DNA from: Zygnema cylindricum
Taxonomy: Eukaryota > Streptophyta > Zygnematophyceae > Zygnematales > Zygnemataceae
Length of the DNA stretch: 52,409 nucleotides
Direction of reading: 5' to 3'
Assembly: GCA_037447655.1 (NCBI GenBank)
Contig: JBBHKE010002648.1
Coordinates: 1 to 52,409, forward strand
The notes beneath the pieces are model-generated. The model was not told where the DNA came from. It was given only the letters and a program-made list of their open reading frames with translations, and did no database searches. A program made the position numbers and the translations under genes. Positions 32,601 through 44,059 of the stretch are shown piece by piece (position 1 is the stretch's first letter; each line of letters starts with the position of its first letter).

Positions 32601-33273
32601 GACTATTCCTTACAGGCAAGTAGTGGGAAGTCTAATCTATTTTATGAATTGTACCCGGCCGGATTTAGCTGCAGCTGTAGGAGTGCTGAGTAAAAGTCTA
32701 AATGCTCCCACTAAGAAGGATTGGGAGGCAGCTAAGAGAGTCCTTAGATACTTGGTAGGAACTAGAGATCTATGGTTGCATTTGGGTGGGGAGAATACTC
32801 ACATCACTACTTGGAGTGATGCCAGTTATGGTGATGCTCCGATGAGGAGATGTACTTCTGGATATGTATTATATGTGGGTGATGGGGCTTGCTGTTGGAG
32901 TAGCAAACAGCAAAAGGTTATTGCTCAGTCCACCATGGAGGCTGAGTATATGGCCTCTTGCTCTGCTGTAAAAGAATTGATGTGGGTCAAGTCTTTGCTT
33001 GGTGAGCTTGGTCACCTTAAGAGTGGTGTGCAGAAAATATTTTGTGATAATCAGGCAGCAATCGCTATTTCTGCCAATCCTAAACACCATTTTAAAGCCA
33101 AACACATGGACATCAGACTCAGCTTTGTTAGAGAGAAAGTAGAAAACAAAATAATCAGTTTAGAGTACAGACCAGATAGTGAGATGGTAGCAGATATGAT
33201 GACCAAACCTGTGCCTTCCCCTAAACTAATTTTTTGCAAGGAGAAGTGTGGTCTGAAATTAAAGATTGACTAG
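29695..33273 (+). CDS. pol: Copia nucleocapsid-protease-integrase-reverse transcriptase-RNase H polyprotein (1,192 aa)
   Basis: Zinc knuckle CX2CX4HX4C at residues 40-53. Aspartic protease DSGA at 127-130. Integrase zinc domain about 258-305 (HKRLGH...CSGC) and core D324, D387, E423 (D,D35E spacing, with SDNGGEY and NPEQNGVAER). Reverse transcriptase about 685-940 with YVDD at 862-865. RNase H with D1042, E1084 and D1118. All catalytic residues I can place are present and there is no internal stop. The frame is open from just after the TGA at 29647; 29695 is simply the first ATG, and normal expression would be as part of the Gag-Pol polyprotein. The order integrase before reverse transcriptase marks Ty1/copia. 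The stop TAG (33271-33273) overlaps the start of the polypurine tract. Confidence 0.95.
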   Translation: MATATDWRNKDSRKPVGNYGGREQKKQVGEFEPRAPKGLCHFCKKPGHYMAECTKLTELRVKEGQTGGTPRGKKKALVTQVLEAESEDEDDELLLDEELEAKTEVEIPRRQKCAYGGLKGEAGWIIDSGASMHMCKDRHLFTKIRKIPTVEIEYGDGRIVTTTLVGSVDLKVLVEGKTSILTFSDVLFIPELNKNLISTSVLDDKGFFTSTRKGVFTASFEEDVYFIAEKGSHGMFRLILSNETKKLYYAGVHDIIMWHKRLGHVNLDKLREMKKMGVVEGIQFSESDDISDCSGCAQGKAHRLPFPKTATYKGEKLLDLVHTDIWGPARVPSPGGKRFMMTITDDWSRYSRVYFLKNKSEAEDCFRQYKAWSEKLHETPIKRVRSDNGGEYTSNQFEDFLREDGVQHQKTVPENPEQNGVAERLNRTLSDSARSMLSDKKIGKRFWAEAMNCANYLKNRVLTSAIKDQTPYERWTGRKPDLSHLKVFGSQVFSLDTDRSNWKLDPKGKPGYLLGYDEDVKGYRVYDLKREDIILVKHLVVMDEGKSVDPFKYTKSVKIRFESENSDDFELPNYPGFRDDYILAGTNQTEKDSAVETPVTTLLEAEDVVEIDSESRDRGEAEFVRKNPREPSIPASDFEGGRRSSKRLQEKQVNNKVTKLSHQDEPQTYREAMTCPERNRWKTAINEEMASIMAADTWELVDCPPNRKPIGCKWVFKRKLNPDNTIERYKARLVAKGFTQKEGIDYEETFAPVVRFPSVRILLSLAAAEDMEVHQMDIKTAFLHGELEEEIFMRQPEGFVEEGEKSKVCRLIKSLYGLKQAPRQWNKKLDEFLTGLGYIRISSDHSIYVFEDEEGFIFIAIYVDDLLVLSKSMEKINKLKTDLKGRFEMKDMGEAKYILGIQVERDRKRKIIRLTQKEAIGNMLEKFQMDKANSCTTPMELKKGSEGSEEEGVIVLDEELSPEEQKFMQTIPYRQVVGSLIYFMNCTRPDLAAAVGVLSKSLNAPTKKDWEAAKRVLRYLVGTRDLWLHLGGENTHITTWSDASYGDAPMRRCTSGYVLYVGDGACCWSSKQQKVIAQSTMEAEYMASCSAVKELMWVKSLLGELGHLKSGVQKIFCDNQAAIAISANPKHHFKAKHMDIRLSFVREKVENKIISLEYRPDSEMVADMMTKPVPSPKLIFCKEKCGLKLKID

Positions 33274-33274
33274 A

Positions 33275-33286
33275 AAATAAGGGGAG
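33275..33286 (+). other. Polypurine tract of element A
   Basis: AAAATAAGGGGAG-type purine run directly before the 3' LTR; primes plus-strand DNA synthesis. Within a 17-base string identical to that of element G. Confidence 0.85.
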
Positions 33287-34336
33287 TGTAGAAACTAATG
33301 GTTTTATTAGTATTTTCTAGGTCTGAAAAGAAATATAGAAGTCGAGGCAGTCTATCTCTAACTTCTCTCTCCAACTCTCAAACTTGTCGCAGTCACTGAG
33401 AAATTGGAGAGGAAGCTAGAGCCATGGCTACCTTGGCTATCCTGAGGTTTACGGGAATTTTATATTAGGGTTTATATATTTAATTAAAATGTATGTGCCG
33501 GCGGCAGGATTTGATCCTTGTACCTGCCGGCCGGCAGACACGAAGTAGCCGGTAGCCTTAGCCGTTTCATCTAGCGGTAGTGTTACCTAGCATATAGTTT
33601 GATAATTATTTACATGTGTATACAAGCGATAAACCATTTAACTAGAATTAATTACGGGATACATAGATCCAGTAATATATAATGTACGACTTACGGTACG
33701 GACAAAAATCAGTACCGCGCATTTGTTTCGTAAAAGAAACAAATACCGCGCATGTATTTATTACGGCTACGATTAAAGCCGAATTTAATCGGACGGTCGG
33801 GATTAGCGCCGAGATCGCGGAGGAAGATTTCGGCGGTTTGTGGCCATCGCCACATCGGATGACGCGTGGGAAAATTCTGTTGGATTGTGGAAACTCCGGA
33901 GATTATGGCACCGAATCCGGATTTGACATGTGTCGACATTTTGGCCATGTCGTACAATGTCCGTACATAAAGTACACCGGCAGCTGTACTTTTGCGTACG
34001 GAACTAAATTCTGATTGGTTCCGTACATCAGTAGATAGAGTCTGTGAGAGAGATAGGACTTAGAAAAATTAGAAGATAGGACCCCCTCTCCCAGAGAGCT
34101 TCTGTACAAAAGGTCAACTTTGACCCTCCATAACTTACTGCTCAGGGGAGCAAATTCAGAGATTCTTTTTGCCTATCGACTCAGGGGAGTCTTGTCTTCA
34201 CAGGGGTGAAGTTGGTCAGAGTTTTTGTCTGCCAGGGTGGCAGTTATTTTTGCTTAAACACAAAGGGGTCAGGATTATCCTAGAGGCTTCTTGGAAGCTG
34301 TCCACTCTGAGGACTTATGGAGGTCTCAGAGTTTCA
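33287..34336 (+). repeat. 3' LTR of element A
   Basis: 1,050 bp, about 98.5% identical by eye to the 5' LTR, followed by target duplication CAGTG (34337-34341). Confidence 0.95.
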
Positions 34337-34341
34337 CAGTG

Positions 34342-36044
34342 TGTACCAAGTCTAAAACTTTTTCTCCTTTATAAGTGGCTTCTTTTGGGAAAGGTAACTA
34401 GTGTGCTTTACCTTGAGCACAACCCCTACAGTTACTTAAGTTTTCACTTTTCCGAACTGAATTCCTTCCACTATTCTCATCTTTTTCATTTTTTTTAACT
34501 TATCTAAATGCATATGTCCAAGCTTCTTATGCCACAACATATTATCATAAACACTAGCATAGTAAAGTTTCTTCTTTTCATTGCTTAAAATCAGCCTAAA
34601 CATCCCTTGGCTACCTTTTTCAGCAGTGAAATAAACTTCCTCCTCAAAGCTAGGAGTAAAGAATTCCTTCCAAGTGCTAGTCTCATAACCCAGATCATCT
34701 AACACATACATTGAGATGAGATTTTGTTTAACTCTCAAATAAATAACACAACAGAGAATATCACTATGGATATCTTTCCCTCCACTAAGACTTTCAGATC
34801 TACCAATCCTACCAAAGTAGTGGTGACTACTCTCCCATCCCCATACTTTATCTTTACGGTAGGGATCTTTCTCATCTTAGTGAACAGATGTTTGTCCTTA
34901 CACATGTGCATTGAGGCACCCGAATCCACAATCCAGCCTCCTTTGCCTTTTAATCCTCCAAAAGCACATCTGCTCTCGAGGAATTTCGGCTTCAGTCTTC
35001 GCCTCCTACTCCTTTTCCAACAAGAGCTCATCGTCGTCGTCCTCCGATTTCTCCTCATGTACCTCTATCACAAAAGCCTTTTTCTTTGTTCTTGGAGGTC
35101 CACCGATTTGCCCCTCATTTATCTAGAGTTCGGTTAGCTTGGTGCACTCCGCCATATAGTGCCTTAGTTTCTTACAAAAATGACACCATCTCTTAAAAGC
35201 CCTCGGTACAAACTCATCGGTATGATTTTTCTACCACCCCCCTCTATAGTTTCCGACCAGTTTTCTGGAATCCCTATTCTTTCAATCGGTCCCAACTGCC
35301 AACGCTTGCCCACTCTTTCCTCCCCTTCGGATCTCAATCGTATTCTCCCAAACGAGAATCATCCCTAACACTTAATTTGATATCCACCTTGAGTCTAGCA
35401 AGTCTTGCACACTGTTGACTATATTCTCGAACTCATCTGGTAACTTCATGAGCAAGCAGTTAACCTTCATCTTTTCAATTTCAACCTGTCCAGCACTCTT
35501 TAGCTCCATGAAAAGTGTTTCGAGCTCATTACAAAAATCCAACATCTTCCCCCCTTTGTATACATATGCATTAGTTTTTTGATCAGCCAACTGTTGTTGC
35601 TAAAACGTTCCACTTCGGTACATCACTATGAGAACCTCCCAAAGATTGGATGCCCTCTTTAACTGCAAATGAAGAGTTGCAAGCCCTTCAATGAAATGGC
35701 AGAGGATGAAGTGTTTTGCCGCCATATTGGTATAGTCCTAGGTATCAGTTTCATTCTCTTAGTTCCTCAAAATAGGTGACATGAATGATGTATCGATTGC
35801 TATCGGTGTGATCCTCTCTTTCTCCTTTCCTTTGTCCACCACCTCCCCTTTTTTGTCTCCTCCGTTGGAGATGGATCGGCATCTCAAGTGACTTTGCTTC
35901 CTCCAAACCGTGGAAGGCTGCCAAGACTGGATGGACACCTCACTCGTCCACTCACTATTCCCCAAACCTTTTCTCACATTGAGCTATACTCATCATACTC
36001 TCCCAGTATATGAAGCCAATTCCATTAAATATGGGCACCCTAAA
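34342..36044 (-). pseudogene. Element B gag, protease and integrase N-part
   Basis: From right to left: Gag N-terminus (MGPPFRVPIFNGIGFIYW starting in the primer site), capsid (about 35980-35370, KMLDFCNELETLFMELKSAG), zinc-knuckle region about 35160, protease (WIVDSGASMHMC near 34930), integrase zinc domain (LWHKKLGHMHLDKLKKMKK near 34540). Stops and frameshifts are scattered through it. It continues beyond element A at 27879 leftwards. Confidence 0.85.
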
Positions 36045-36045
36045 G

Positions 36046-36060
36046 GGTGGGCCCATAACA
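36046..36060 (-). other. Anticodon-type primer-binding site of B
   Basis: The minus strand reads TGTTATGGGCCCACC: one mismatch from the A, E, F and G sites, with the in-frame gag ATG retained. Confidence 0.78.
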
Positions 36061-37119
36061 TGCAATTCTGAGACCTGCATAGGTTCTCAAAATCGGCAGC
36101 TCACATGAAGCCCCTAGGATAACCTTGACCCCTTTGTGTTTCGAAAAGAATAACTACCACCTTGGTAAACAAAAACTTTGACCACGTTAACCCTAATGAA
36201 ATAAAAAAACTCCTTTAAGTCGATAGCAAAAAGAATCTCTGAATTTGCTCCCCTGAGCAATAAGTTATGAGGGGTCAAAGTTGACTTTTTGTACAGAAGC
36301 ACTCTGGGAGAGAGGCGGCTACCAACCAAATTTTCTAAGTCCTAAATCCTTCTCTAAACCCTCAACTACTAGAGTTCAGCACCAATCAAAATAATATGTC
36401 GTACAAAAAGGTAAAGGTGTTTGAGTACTTTCTATACGGTCATCGTACGGCATGGCCAAAAAGATGACATTTGTCATATTCCGAATTTGTTACCATATTC
36501 TCCGAAAATGTCGCAATCCAATGACGGCGTGCCATGTGTCACTTAACATGGCAGTGACCGAAAATCGCCAAAACGCCTATTTTGTGATCTCGGCACCTAA
36601 AGTGGTCGTTCGATCAAATCGGTTTCCAATTCTAGGCGTTAAAAATAAATGCGGGATATTTGTTTCGACGTCGAAACAAATGCGCGGTATTCCTTTCGCG
36701 AAAGATAGTAAATCGTACTATACTAAACTGTATCTATGTCCTAAGAATTTATTCTCGCCATTAAATGAATTGGTCTACGTGTATACATTTATAAAATAAT
36801 CGAACCCTATATACTTCAGCACAGGTGAGACTAATAAGATAAAGCTAACGGCTACTAGCAACTTTGACAGACTACAAGTTCCAAGATTAAATCCTCGGTC
36901 CGTCAAGTTCTTTTTTGGTAAACCTACCAAACTACAGTGTGTCTCTCTCTAAACAGCCTAGGCATCCATGGCTCTAGCTCCCTCTCCAAATTTTTGTGAG
37001 TGCAACAAGTGTGGGAGTTTAAGAGAGGAGTTAGAGGCAAACTGCCTCTGCTTCTTTTCTGCATTTTATCTTTACAAGTTTAAACCTAGAAAATACTAAA
37101 AGAACCTTTAATTTCTACA
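36061..37119 (-). repeat. 5' LTR of copia element B
   Basis: About 1,059 bp. Plus-strand ends TGCAATTCTGAGACC and CTTTAATTTCTACA. Has one TTTGTTTCG...CGAAACAAA palindrome (about 36659-36680) and a diverged CCATGTGTC site where G has CACGTG. Confidence 0.85.
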
Positions 37120-37149
37120 CTTACGTCAAAGTCACCAGAAGTCGTTAGC

Positions 37150-37903
37150 TTTGTTTTATAGTCTAGGACCAATGTTAAGGTTTATAGGGTTCGTTAAATA
37201 TTTAAGGATGTACACAAAGATAAATTCATTTAACAGCGCGAATAAAATTGTGGCACATAGACACAATTAGAGTATAAGTACAGCATTTGTTTGGACAGCG
37301 AAAAAAATACCGCGCATTTATTTTTGACGGCTAGATTGAAAGTCGGTTTTGATCGAACAGCCACGATAGGTGCCGAGATCGCGGAATATGCGTTTCGGCG
37401 GTTTTCGGTCACCGCCACGCCAAGTGACACGTAACACAACCTCATCGCCTTGTAGCATCTCCGAAGAATATGGGAACGAATCCGGATATGGCTGACGTCG
37501 ACATTTCGGCCATGCCGTACGATGGCCGTACAAAAAGTACTACGACGCCAGTACCTTTTTTTACAACACACTATTCTGATTGGTGTCGTACTCTAGTAGT
37601 AGAGGGTTTAGATAGGGATTTAGGACTTAGAAAATTTGGTAGGTAGCCGCCTCTCTCCCAGAGTGCTTGTGTACAAAAGGTCAACTTTGACCCTTTATAA
37701 CTTTAATGATCAGGGGAACAAATTCAGAGATTTTTTTTGCTATCGACTCAAGGGGGTCTTGATTTCATTGGGTGAAAGTGGTCTCGGTTTTTGTCAACCA
37801 GGGTGGTAGTTATTCTTGTTGAAACACAAAGGGGTCAGGGTTATCCTAGGGGCTTCATGTGAGCTGCCCATTTTGAGGACCTATGGAGGTTTCAAAATTG
37901 CAG
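37150..37903 (+). repeat. Copia LTR fragment I (5'-truncated)
   Basis: Plus-strand LTR of the same family ending GGAGGTTTCAAAATTGCA. It aligns with A's LTR from about position 300 to the end. No primer site follows, so it is a solo LTR or fragment whose first part was lost next to element B. Confidence 0.7.
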
Positions 37904-39300
37904 AAACGTGAGTGTTATTTGTAATATGCGTTAAGTTTATCTGACGGTTATCTAAAATAGTTACTCATTTTTTATCGAACTTGTAGGATATCAACTTTTT
38001 ACAACGGAGGTAAGGTTGTTACATCAATATTTAATGATTCTTAATCGGTGCATAATATCAAAATTTATAGTCGAAGCAAGAAACTATTTCTTCAAATTGG
38101 CACTCTGGTACAATTCGCAGTAAACTGAAGAGGTTCCAACACTTAAAGAAATTTATTATAAAAACTATAGTACAAGTAGAACATTGTTGTATAAAACCGT
38201 ACACCTACTTCAACGCAAAAAAATTGTGTGCCCAACGAGAAAATATTTTACCATATAAACTTATTCTTTTTACCATATTAGAATAAATATCATCTTGATA
38301 TTTCGAATGTACTCCAATATTGTCATCTTATATATTCACTTTTGACCCATTGGCATGTGAATCGAATTCATCAAAAAATATAATCAAAAATTACCTCGTG
38401 ATGTGATTTTAGTTAAATTATTATTAGCACAACGAATAAAAAGCCTTCTACACACACGCCACACGAGTGGGAATTTTTTAACGAGAGGGAGAGTACTCGT
38501 TATTTTTTTCGTTGCTCGTCACGCGCAATTACCAAAAAAAAAATTGCACAGGTCTGGGACATCCACTTCAATTGATGGGTCTTTTGCAAAAGTTTACGAT
38601 ATTGTCACCTCTCCCTCTCCCTCTCACGTTATCGATTTTATCTCACATTTATTAAAATGAAATGCGGGAGTACTGGTATGGTATCACATTCTGCGGTCAC
38701 CTAATCTTCATGTGATGTTTGTCTCCTATAGGATATCCTCAAACTCTTACGGTTTTGCTGCATACACCGTCATAATGATCTTCTCCTATGATACTCCAAT
38801 GTGCACTAACAAAACATAATTTGTCGGTGATAGTAACTCAACACAATGAAGTGTTCGGGTGTCAACCTTATCGTTTAAAATTTATTAACGTCAAAAGATA
38901 GAATGTGACGCCCTCAATAATGTGCATGATAAATGAAAACAATACCTAGACACGAAGCAAATATGTACACCAATGTTAGGCATGCCACAATATTATTGTG
39001 TATAGTAGCTTTGTCGTCGATGTAAACTAAACGCTTATAATAACAATCCCAAAATTATTCCCACAAGTTTTTGTATTTCTGTTACCTCCAAGTATATATC
39101 TATTTTTTCCTTTGGGAACGAGGAAAAAAAGATGCAATCAAACGCTACAATTAACCACTAATAATTTAGGCTATCATGGCAGTTTATACAATCTACATCA
39201 ACGTGGCGGAAACAAACATAAAATATCTCGTAGTTAAATAATATTTTATTGCTAGCTCGAACAAATATGTATACGAACCCCGTGAATGTACACAATAACG
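37904..39300. other. Unannotated A/T-rich DNA
   Basis: No gene or element ends recognised. A short CTCCCTCTCCCTCTC run (about 38612) is the only simple repeat seen. Confidence 0.5.
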
Positions 39301-39305
39301 ATATT

Positions 39306-40359
39306 TGAAACTCTGAGACCTCCATAAGTCCTCAAAGTGGACAACTTCCAAGAAGCCTCTAGGATAACCCTGACCCCTTTGTGTTTCAGCAAAAATAACT
39401 GCCACCGTGGCAGACAAAAACTCTGACCAACTTCACCCCTGTGAAGACAAGACTCCCCTGAGTCGATAGCAAAAAGAATCTCTGAATTTGCTCCCCTGAG
39501 CAGTAAGTTATGGAGGGTCAAAGTTGACCTTTTGTACAGAAGCTCTCTGGGAGAGAGGGTCCTATCTCCTAATTTTTCTAAGTCCTATCTCTCTCACAGA
39601 CTCTATCTCCTGATGTACGGAGCCAATCAGAATGCAGCTCCGTACACAAAAGTAGAGCTGCCGGTGTACTTTTTGTACGAACATCGTACGACATGGCCTA
39701 AATGTCGACACTTGGTATGTCCGGATTCGTTCCTGTAATCCTCGGAGATGCCGCGATCCAATGTTATTTCGCCACGTGTCGTCCGATGTGGCGATGTCCA
39801 TAAACCGCCAAAATCCTCTTCCGCAATCTCGGTGTTAATTTTGGTCGTCCGATTAAATTCATATTTAATCGTAGCCGTAATAAATGCATGTGCGATATTC
39901 TTTTCTATAAAGAAACAAATGCGCGGTATTGGTTTCTTATCAGTACCGCTATCCTTACTTTTACAATTATGGATCTATGTCTCCCGTAATCAGTTATAGT
40001 TAAATGAATTTTCCTACTTAATAACATTTAAATAAATATCATACCCTATATTGCGTAACATCCGATGAAGACTTAACGGCTAAGGCTACCGTCTACCGTC
40101 TGCCTGCCGGCCGGTAGGTACAAGGATCAAATCCTGTAGCCGGCACTATCTTTTTAGCAATAAAACCCCTAACTAATATAAAATCCCGTAAACTTCTGGT
40201 TAGCCTAGGTAGCCATGGCTCTAGCTCCCTCTCCAATTTCTCAGTGACTGCGACAAGTTTGAGAGTTGGAGAGAGAAGTTAGAGGTAGACTGCCTCGGCT
40301 TCTTTCTATATTTCTATTTAGACCTCGAAAATACTTTAAATGGATCATTAATTTCTATA
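39306..40359 (-). repeat. Solo LTR H with target duplication
   Basis: 1,054 bp of A-family LTR, plus-strand ends TGAAACTCTGAGACC and ATTTCTATA. It is flanked by perfect ATATT repeats (39301-39305 and 40360-40364) with no internal region, the signature of LTR-LTR recombination. Carries the CACGTG site (39773-39778) and the 41-nt hairpin (40105-40145). Confidence 0.9.
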
Positions 40360-40364
40360 ATATT

Positions 40365-40703
40365 CCCCTACGAGGAGTTAGCACTGGAAAAAAGGTAACA
40401 CTTGTTTCCACTAGCCAGTCACTAATTACCCCATTTGCACTATCTATTTAAGAGTTTTCAACTTTTTATACAGCCAAAACATGTACACCGTGTATCGCTA
40501 TTAGTGTTAGTGTTTTTTTCGCCACTTAAAACATCTTTTCTCTGTACACAACTGTCTGATTGTTGATCTGACTGTTACGATTGAAAAGTAAGATTCTCAG
40601 CTTCTAATTGGCGGTCTCATATTGAAAATCGGAAAATTGTGTACGAGAAAATATGATTTTTGTGGCGAAAACAATATTAAACTTACTATAGTGCAAGACA
40701 TAG
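40365..40703. repeat. Spacer and a degenerate MITE end
   Basis: From 40486 the sequence reads CACCGTGTATCGCTATTAG after TA, the left end of the MITE family. The matching right end is not clear and the copy looks truncated. Nothing else recognised in 40365-40485. Confidence 0.5.
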
Positions 40704-41207
40704 CACCGTGAATCGTTATTAGCGTTTATAAATTTTTAGTGTCAATAATTAATTAGTGTTTGAATACTAATTTGGGTATTGCAAAACAAAATTATAAACG
40801 TTTGCTTCTAATTTCTCTATAACGTTGATTTAGGTGCACTGCATCTGTCGTCATTATATAAACAGTATAATAGGTAAAAGTACAAAATCTGACAATCCGT
40901 ACAGCGTCGCGTCTATTTACTATAACTAATCCATAATTCTAATTTGGGTGTGCAAACGCATTTGTCGAAAACTGGACTCCACGTTTATTCTAAGCGTAGT
41001 TTTTTATGCGTCCAACATAAGTTAACTACCATTTCTATAAGATTTTTGATAACGAAATAGGATTTTGTACGAACAAACACCTTCCGTATGATTGTTAACG
41101 CTAATTTACAAGAACCGTGAATAACGTCAAAGAAAAAATATATTCATTAATTTTATAACAGGTATCAATGTCAAAATTTAGGGGTGCCGATATATAGTAC
41201 ATAAGGC
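40704..41207. repeat. MITE copy interrupted by the hAT element, left part
   Basis: Starts CACCGTGAATCGTTATTAGCG and aligns at both ends with the short copy at 47756-47958 (TTAGTGTCAATAATTAATTAG; GGTATCAATGTCAAAATT...GTACATAAG). It is cut at 41207 by the hAT element. The last bases of the MITE reappear at 44797-44814. Confidence 0.7.
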
Positions 41208-41692
41208 CAGAGGTCGCAAACGGTCAACCGAAACCGTGACCGACCGATAACCGACCGCCTGCGCCGGTTGCGAAACGAATTCGGTTCCCAAATTTGGGGG
41301 GTCAGGCTGATTCGGGGGGTTGATTCACATAAAAAAAAACGGTTACGGTCAATAAAGCAAAAAACGAAAAAAAATGAAATTTTGTACTTTGTTTTTCCAA
41401 CAATATCGTAATTTGTACTTTTGGTATCGTGGAAGTACGTGATATCATGATTAGCGTCGCAAATCTAACACGGTACTAACACTATTTATTTTGCGAATCT
41501 TACTAAAAGATAAGGGCTGCAAATCGTATTCTGTTGTAAAGTGTTAATTATGCACTTTATGCGGTGTTTCCAAAAATATGTCAAATCATTATTTCAATAT
41601 CACGTGACAGATCGTAATTATTGGCTTACTTATTCATCGTATATGTTTCCACAAATATATCATATTATTATGTCAATGTCATTCGACATGTA

Positions 41693-42200
41693 CAACATGA
41701 ATCAGTATTAGCATTCATGACTCTAATTGAGGTACCCCATTTTTTTTGGCAAATTCCTAAATAGAATTAATCATTCTAAATGTTTCTGAACGTTATTTGA
41801 GGTACCCCGCCTAATAGGGTTGATAACTGTAATATAGTGCCTTTCTAAATAGTGTGGTATATAGACTGTCAGATCCTTATTATTTTCTAATTTTTCAAGT
41901 AAAAAAGTACAAAATAAATATTTACGTTAACGCGCGCGCATGTAAATGTGCTTTGGAAAAAATGATGCGAATGTCACAAAAACGCGACGGCGTACGATTT
42001 GATCAATTTTGTACATGCACATATTTTAGTGTGAAGATATTATGCACCGACAATTATTACAAAGCAGTTTAAAAATTAAAGTTAATGATAAATTATAATA
42101 AATATTTTTTTGGAAAAAACTGAAATTCCCAATTAGCGTAAATAACGCTATTTTTTTCATTACGCTGTTTTTTTTATTACGCTAATAGCGATTCACGGTG
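41693..42200. repeat. MITE nested in the hAT element (left)
   Basis: Flanked by TA. Ends CAACATGAATCAGTATTAGC and GCTAATAGCGATTCACGGTG. Contains the CGACGGCGTACGATTTG internal block shared with 1-352 and 47989-48523. Confidence 0.75.
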
Positions 42201-42639
42201 TAGTATTTTTTAGTTAATAAATCGGCATAAATCAAATTATTACGTCAATTTTCCACGACAAATCCCAATTATTAGTTTACTCACATGTTTAAAACAATAA
42301 ATCGATAAATTTAATTGCTATTTAAGTTATATAAACTTGACCACAATTCAAACAAACCTAGTCATACACCAAAATGGAGAAAAGCATTCCCGCTTCTTTT
42401 AATACTATAATCCAAAACGAACTTCAAAAATCAAAAAATGGTGAAATTGCTTAGTATTACCTAGTGAAAGAAAGCAAGGCCATTTCAAGTTGTTAAAAAC
42501 AATTTAAACAAATCTATGAAACTAAAACATCAAACAAATACATAGTAAAGGTGGGAGGTTTTGTGGCTTGTAATACATGTTTCATAGTTTATCAATACAT
42601 TCAACAAACGATACTTCAACAATTAACACTCACACATAT

Positions 42640-43725
42640 TTAGCTTTGGCCAACATAGTTTTAGAGGACTTCTTCGTAAGTTTCTTTCAAAAACGGAGGC
42701 GAAAACGAGTGACCAAAAAAAATTTGCGAAAATGGTGGCTTTGATGTATTGTGAGGACCTTCGTCCATTTTTTATGGTTGACGGTTCAGGTATGATTTAT
42801 TTTTAATTCCATTTAGGATGGCTTTAATGTATGTGTCATTATAGCTTGTTTTGTTGATAAATTGATATTCTTGAGCTTCATCACTATTTTTTCATCTATA
42901 ATTTATACTCGTACGTTTATTTTTATTTTTTATTATTATTTGGTTTGTCATGATGTTGTTTTAGTATAAACCTTGTTTATTGATCATGGTTAGTAATTGT
43001 ATGATAATTTTTTTTCTTTTTTTATGTTCCCAAGTTTTCAAGCATTTTGTCAAGCATTATTTGATGTTGGTGTTTTGTCCAACAAAAGTATTGACATCTA
43101 CTAGCTACTCCCGTCCGTCAATAGCGTAAAACACTACATTATATCTTCTGCCAAAGATATTCGTAGTTTGATCATCCCAAAACTTAAAGAAAATATTGAT
43201 AACAATATTTTTGTCGCATTTACGACCGATCTCTGGACCGAGACAATAAAAAGAACCTTATTTATGTCAGTAACGGCTCATTTTATTGACAAAGAATTTA
43301 GACCGATACGATAAAAAGAACCTCATTCATATCACTAACCGCTCATTTTATTGACAAAGAATATAAACTTCATGCACGGAAGCTTCAAGTCGATAATTTT
43401 CTGGAAGAAAAAAACATATCGAGAGCAGTGACGAAAATGAGGTTCTTATTACCAGTGACAAAAAAACGCTCGTTAACGACGAAATGAAACGTTATTTTGA
43501 TTTAAAATTAACCAACGACGAAAGATTGAACTTTAAGATACTTAATGGTGGAAAAAAAATCAAATGTACCTGCGAAAGATGGAGGATTTCCTATTCTATC
43601 CGGTGTTGCTAGATCTATTTTAGCTATTCCGGCTGCTAGCTCCATGTCCGTATGCATTTTTTTCGGATGTCGGGAACACGATAACAAAAAAGAGGAGCTC
43701 ACTAGCGACTTTAATTGTTAGTGAT
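42640..43725 (+). pseudogene. hAT transposase remnant
   Basis: Three recognisable pieces in transposase order. 42730-42789 reads ALMYCEDLRPFFMVDGSG, like the DLxPFxxVxxxGF segment before the catalytic core. About 43147-43300 reads KDIRSLIIPKLKENIDNN, VAFTTDLWTE and LFMSVTAHFIDKEF, the region of the TTDxW motif. 43587-43722 reads FPILSGVARSILAIPAASS followed by CREHDNKKEELTS, the C-terminal dimerisation domain (hATC). GT-AG boundaries at about 42789 and 43035 could frame an intron. A 65-bp tandem duplication (43236-43365) and a large deletion between pieces 2 and 3 break the gene. No N-terminal BED finger is evident. Confidence 0.82.
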
Positions 43726-44059
43726 CTTTTGTGTGTTAAATCCAACCGAGAATATAAGATTTACACGCAAAATTAGGAACAAATCTCTTGAGGGAGGTGA
43801 CTGTCAAGGAAAATAAATATTTGTAAAGAGAGATTGCAAAAAGTCAAAATAGTAAAAAGAAAAGGTACACGAGTTGTTTTTTTGCAAAGGGAGGTGTACC
43901 ACTACACCACTCATTGTTATCAGTGTTAATAAGTCGCTACTACTTATAGCCAAAAATAACACAATATAGTTAACAACATTATTTAAATACGTGGACTATA
44001 ACCTACAAGGTCTCCTTGCATTAAATAGTATTATTAATCATAATTTTCCATTAACACTA

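Larger units (their letters stand above)
27885..34336 (+). mobile_element. Copia element A: full-length, youngest complete copy
   Basis: 6,452 bp with two 1,050-bp LTRs, a primer site, gag, pol, a polypurine tract and a perfect 5-bp target duplication. The LTRs differ by eye at about 16 positions (about 1.5%), which indicates a recent insertion. Domain order is Gag, protease, integrase, reverse transcriptase, RNase H, which is diagnostic of Ty1/copia. The only obvious coding defect is one in-frame TGA (29647-29649) near the end of the capsid region. Confidence 0.95.
26583..37119 (-). mobile_element. Copia element B: 3'-truncated, split by A
   Basis: Minus-strand copia with a 5' LTR (36061-37119) and primer site (36046-36060). 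Its interior is broken by element A at 27885-34336 and truncated at 26583 within the reverse transcriptase, where C begins. The rest of reverse transcriptase, RNase H and the 3' LTR are missing. Without A, about 4 kb remain. Confidence 0.85.

Noticed and set aside
28280-34014. Near-identical 110-codon frames at 28280-28612 and 33682-34014
   Set aside because: They are the two LTR copies of element A. Related LTRs do not keep the frame.
16350-37119. D and B as one minus-strand element interrupted by C
   Set aside because: Both contain integrase and reverse transcriptase start, and the ends facing C are gag and mid-reverse transcriptase, so they cannot be rejoined.
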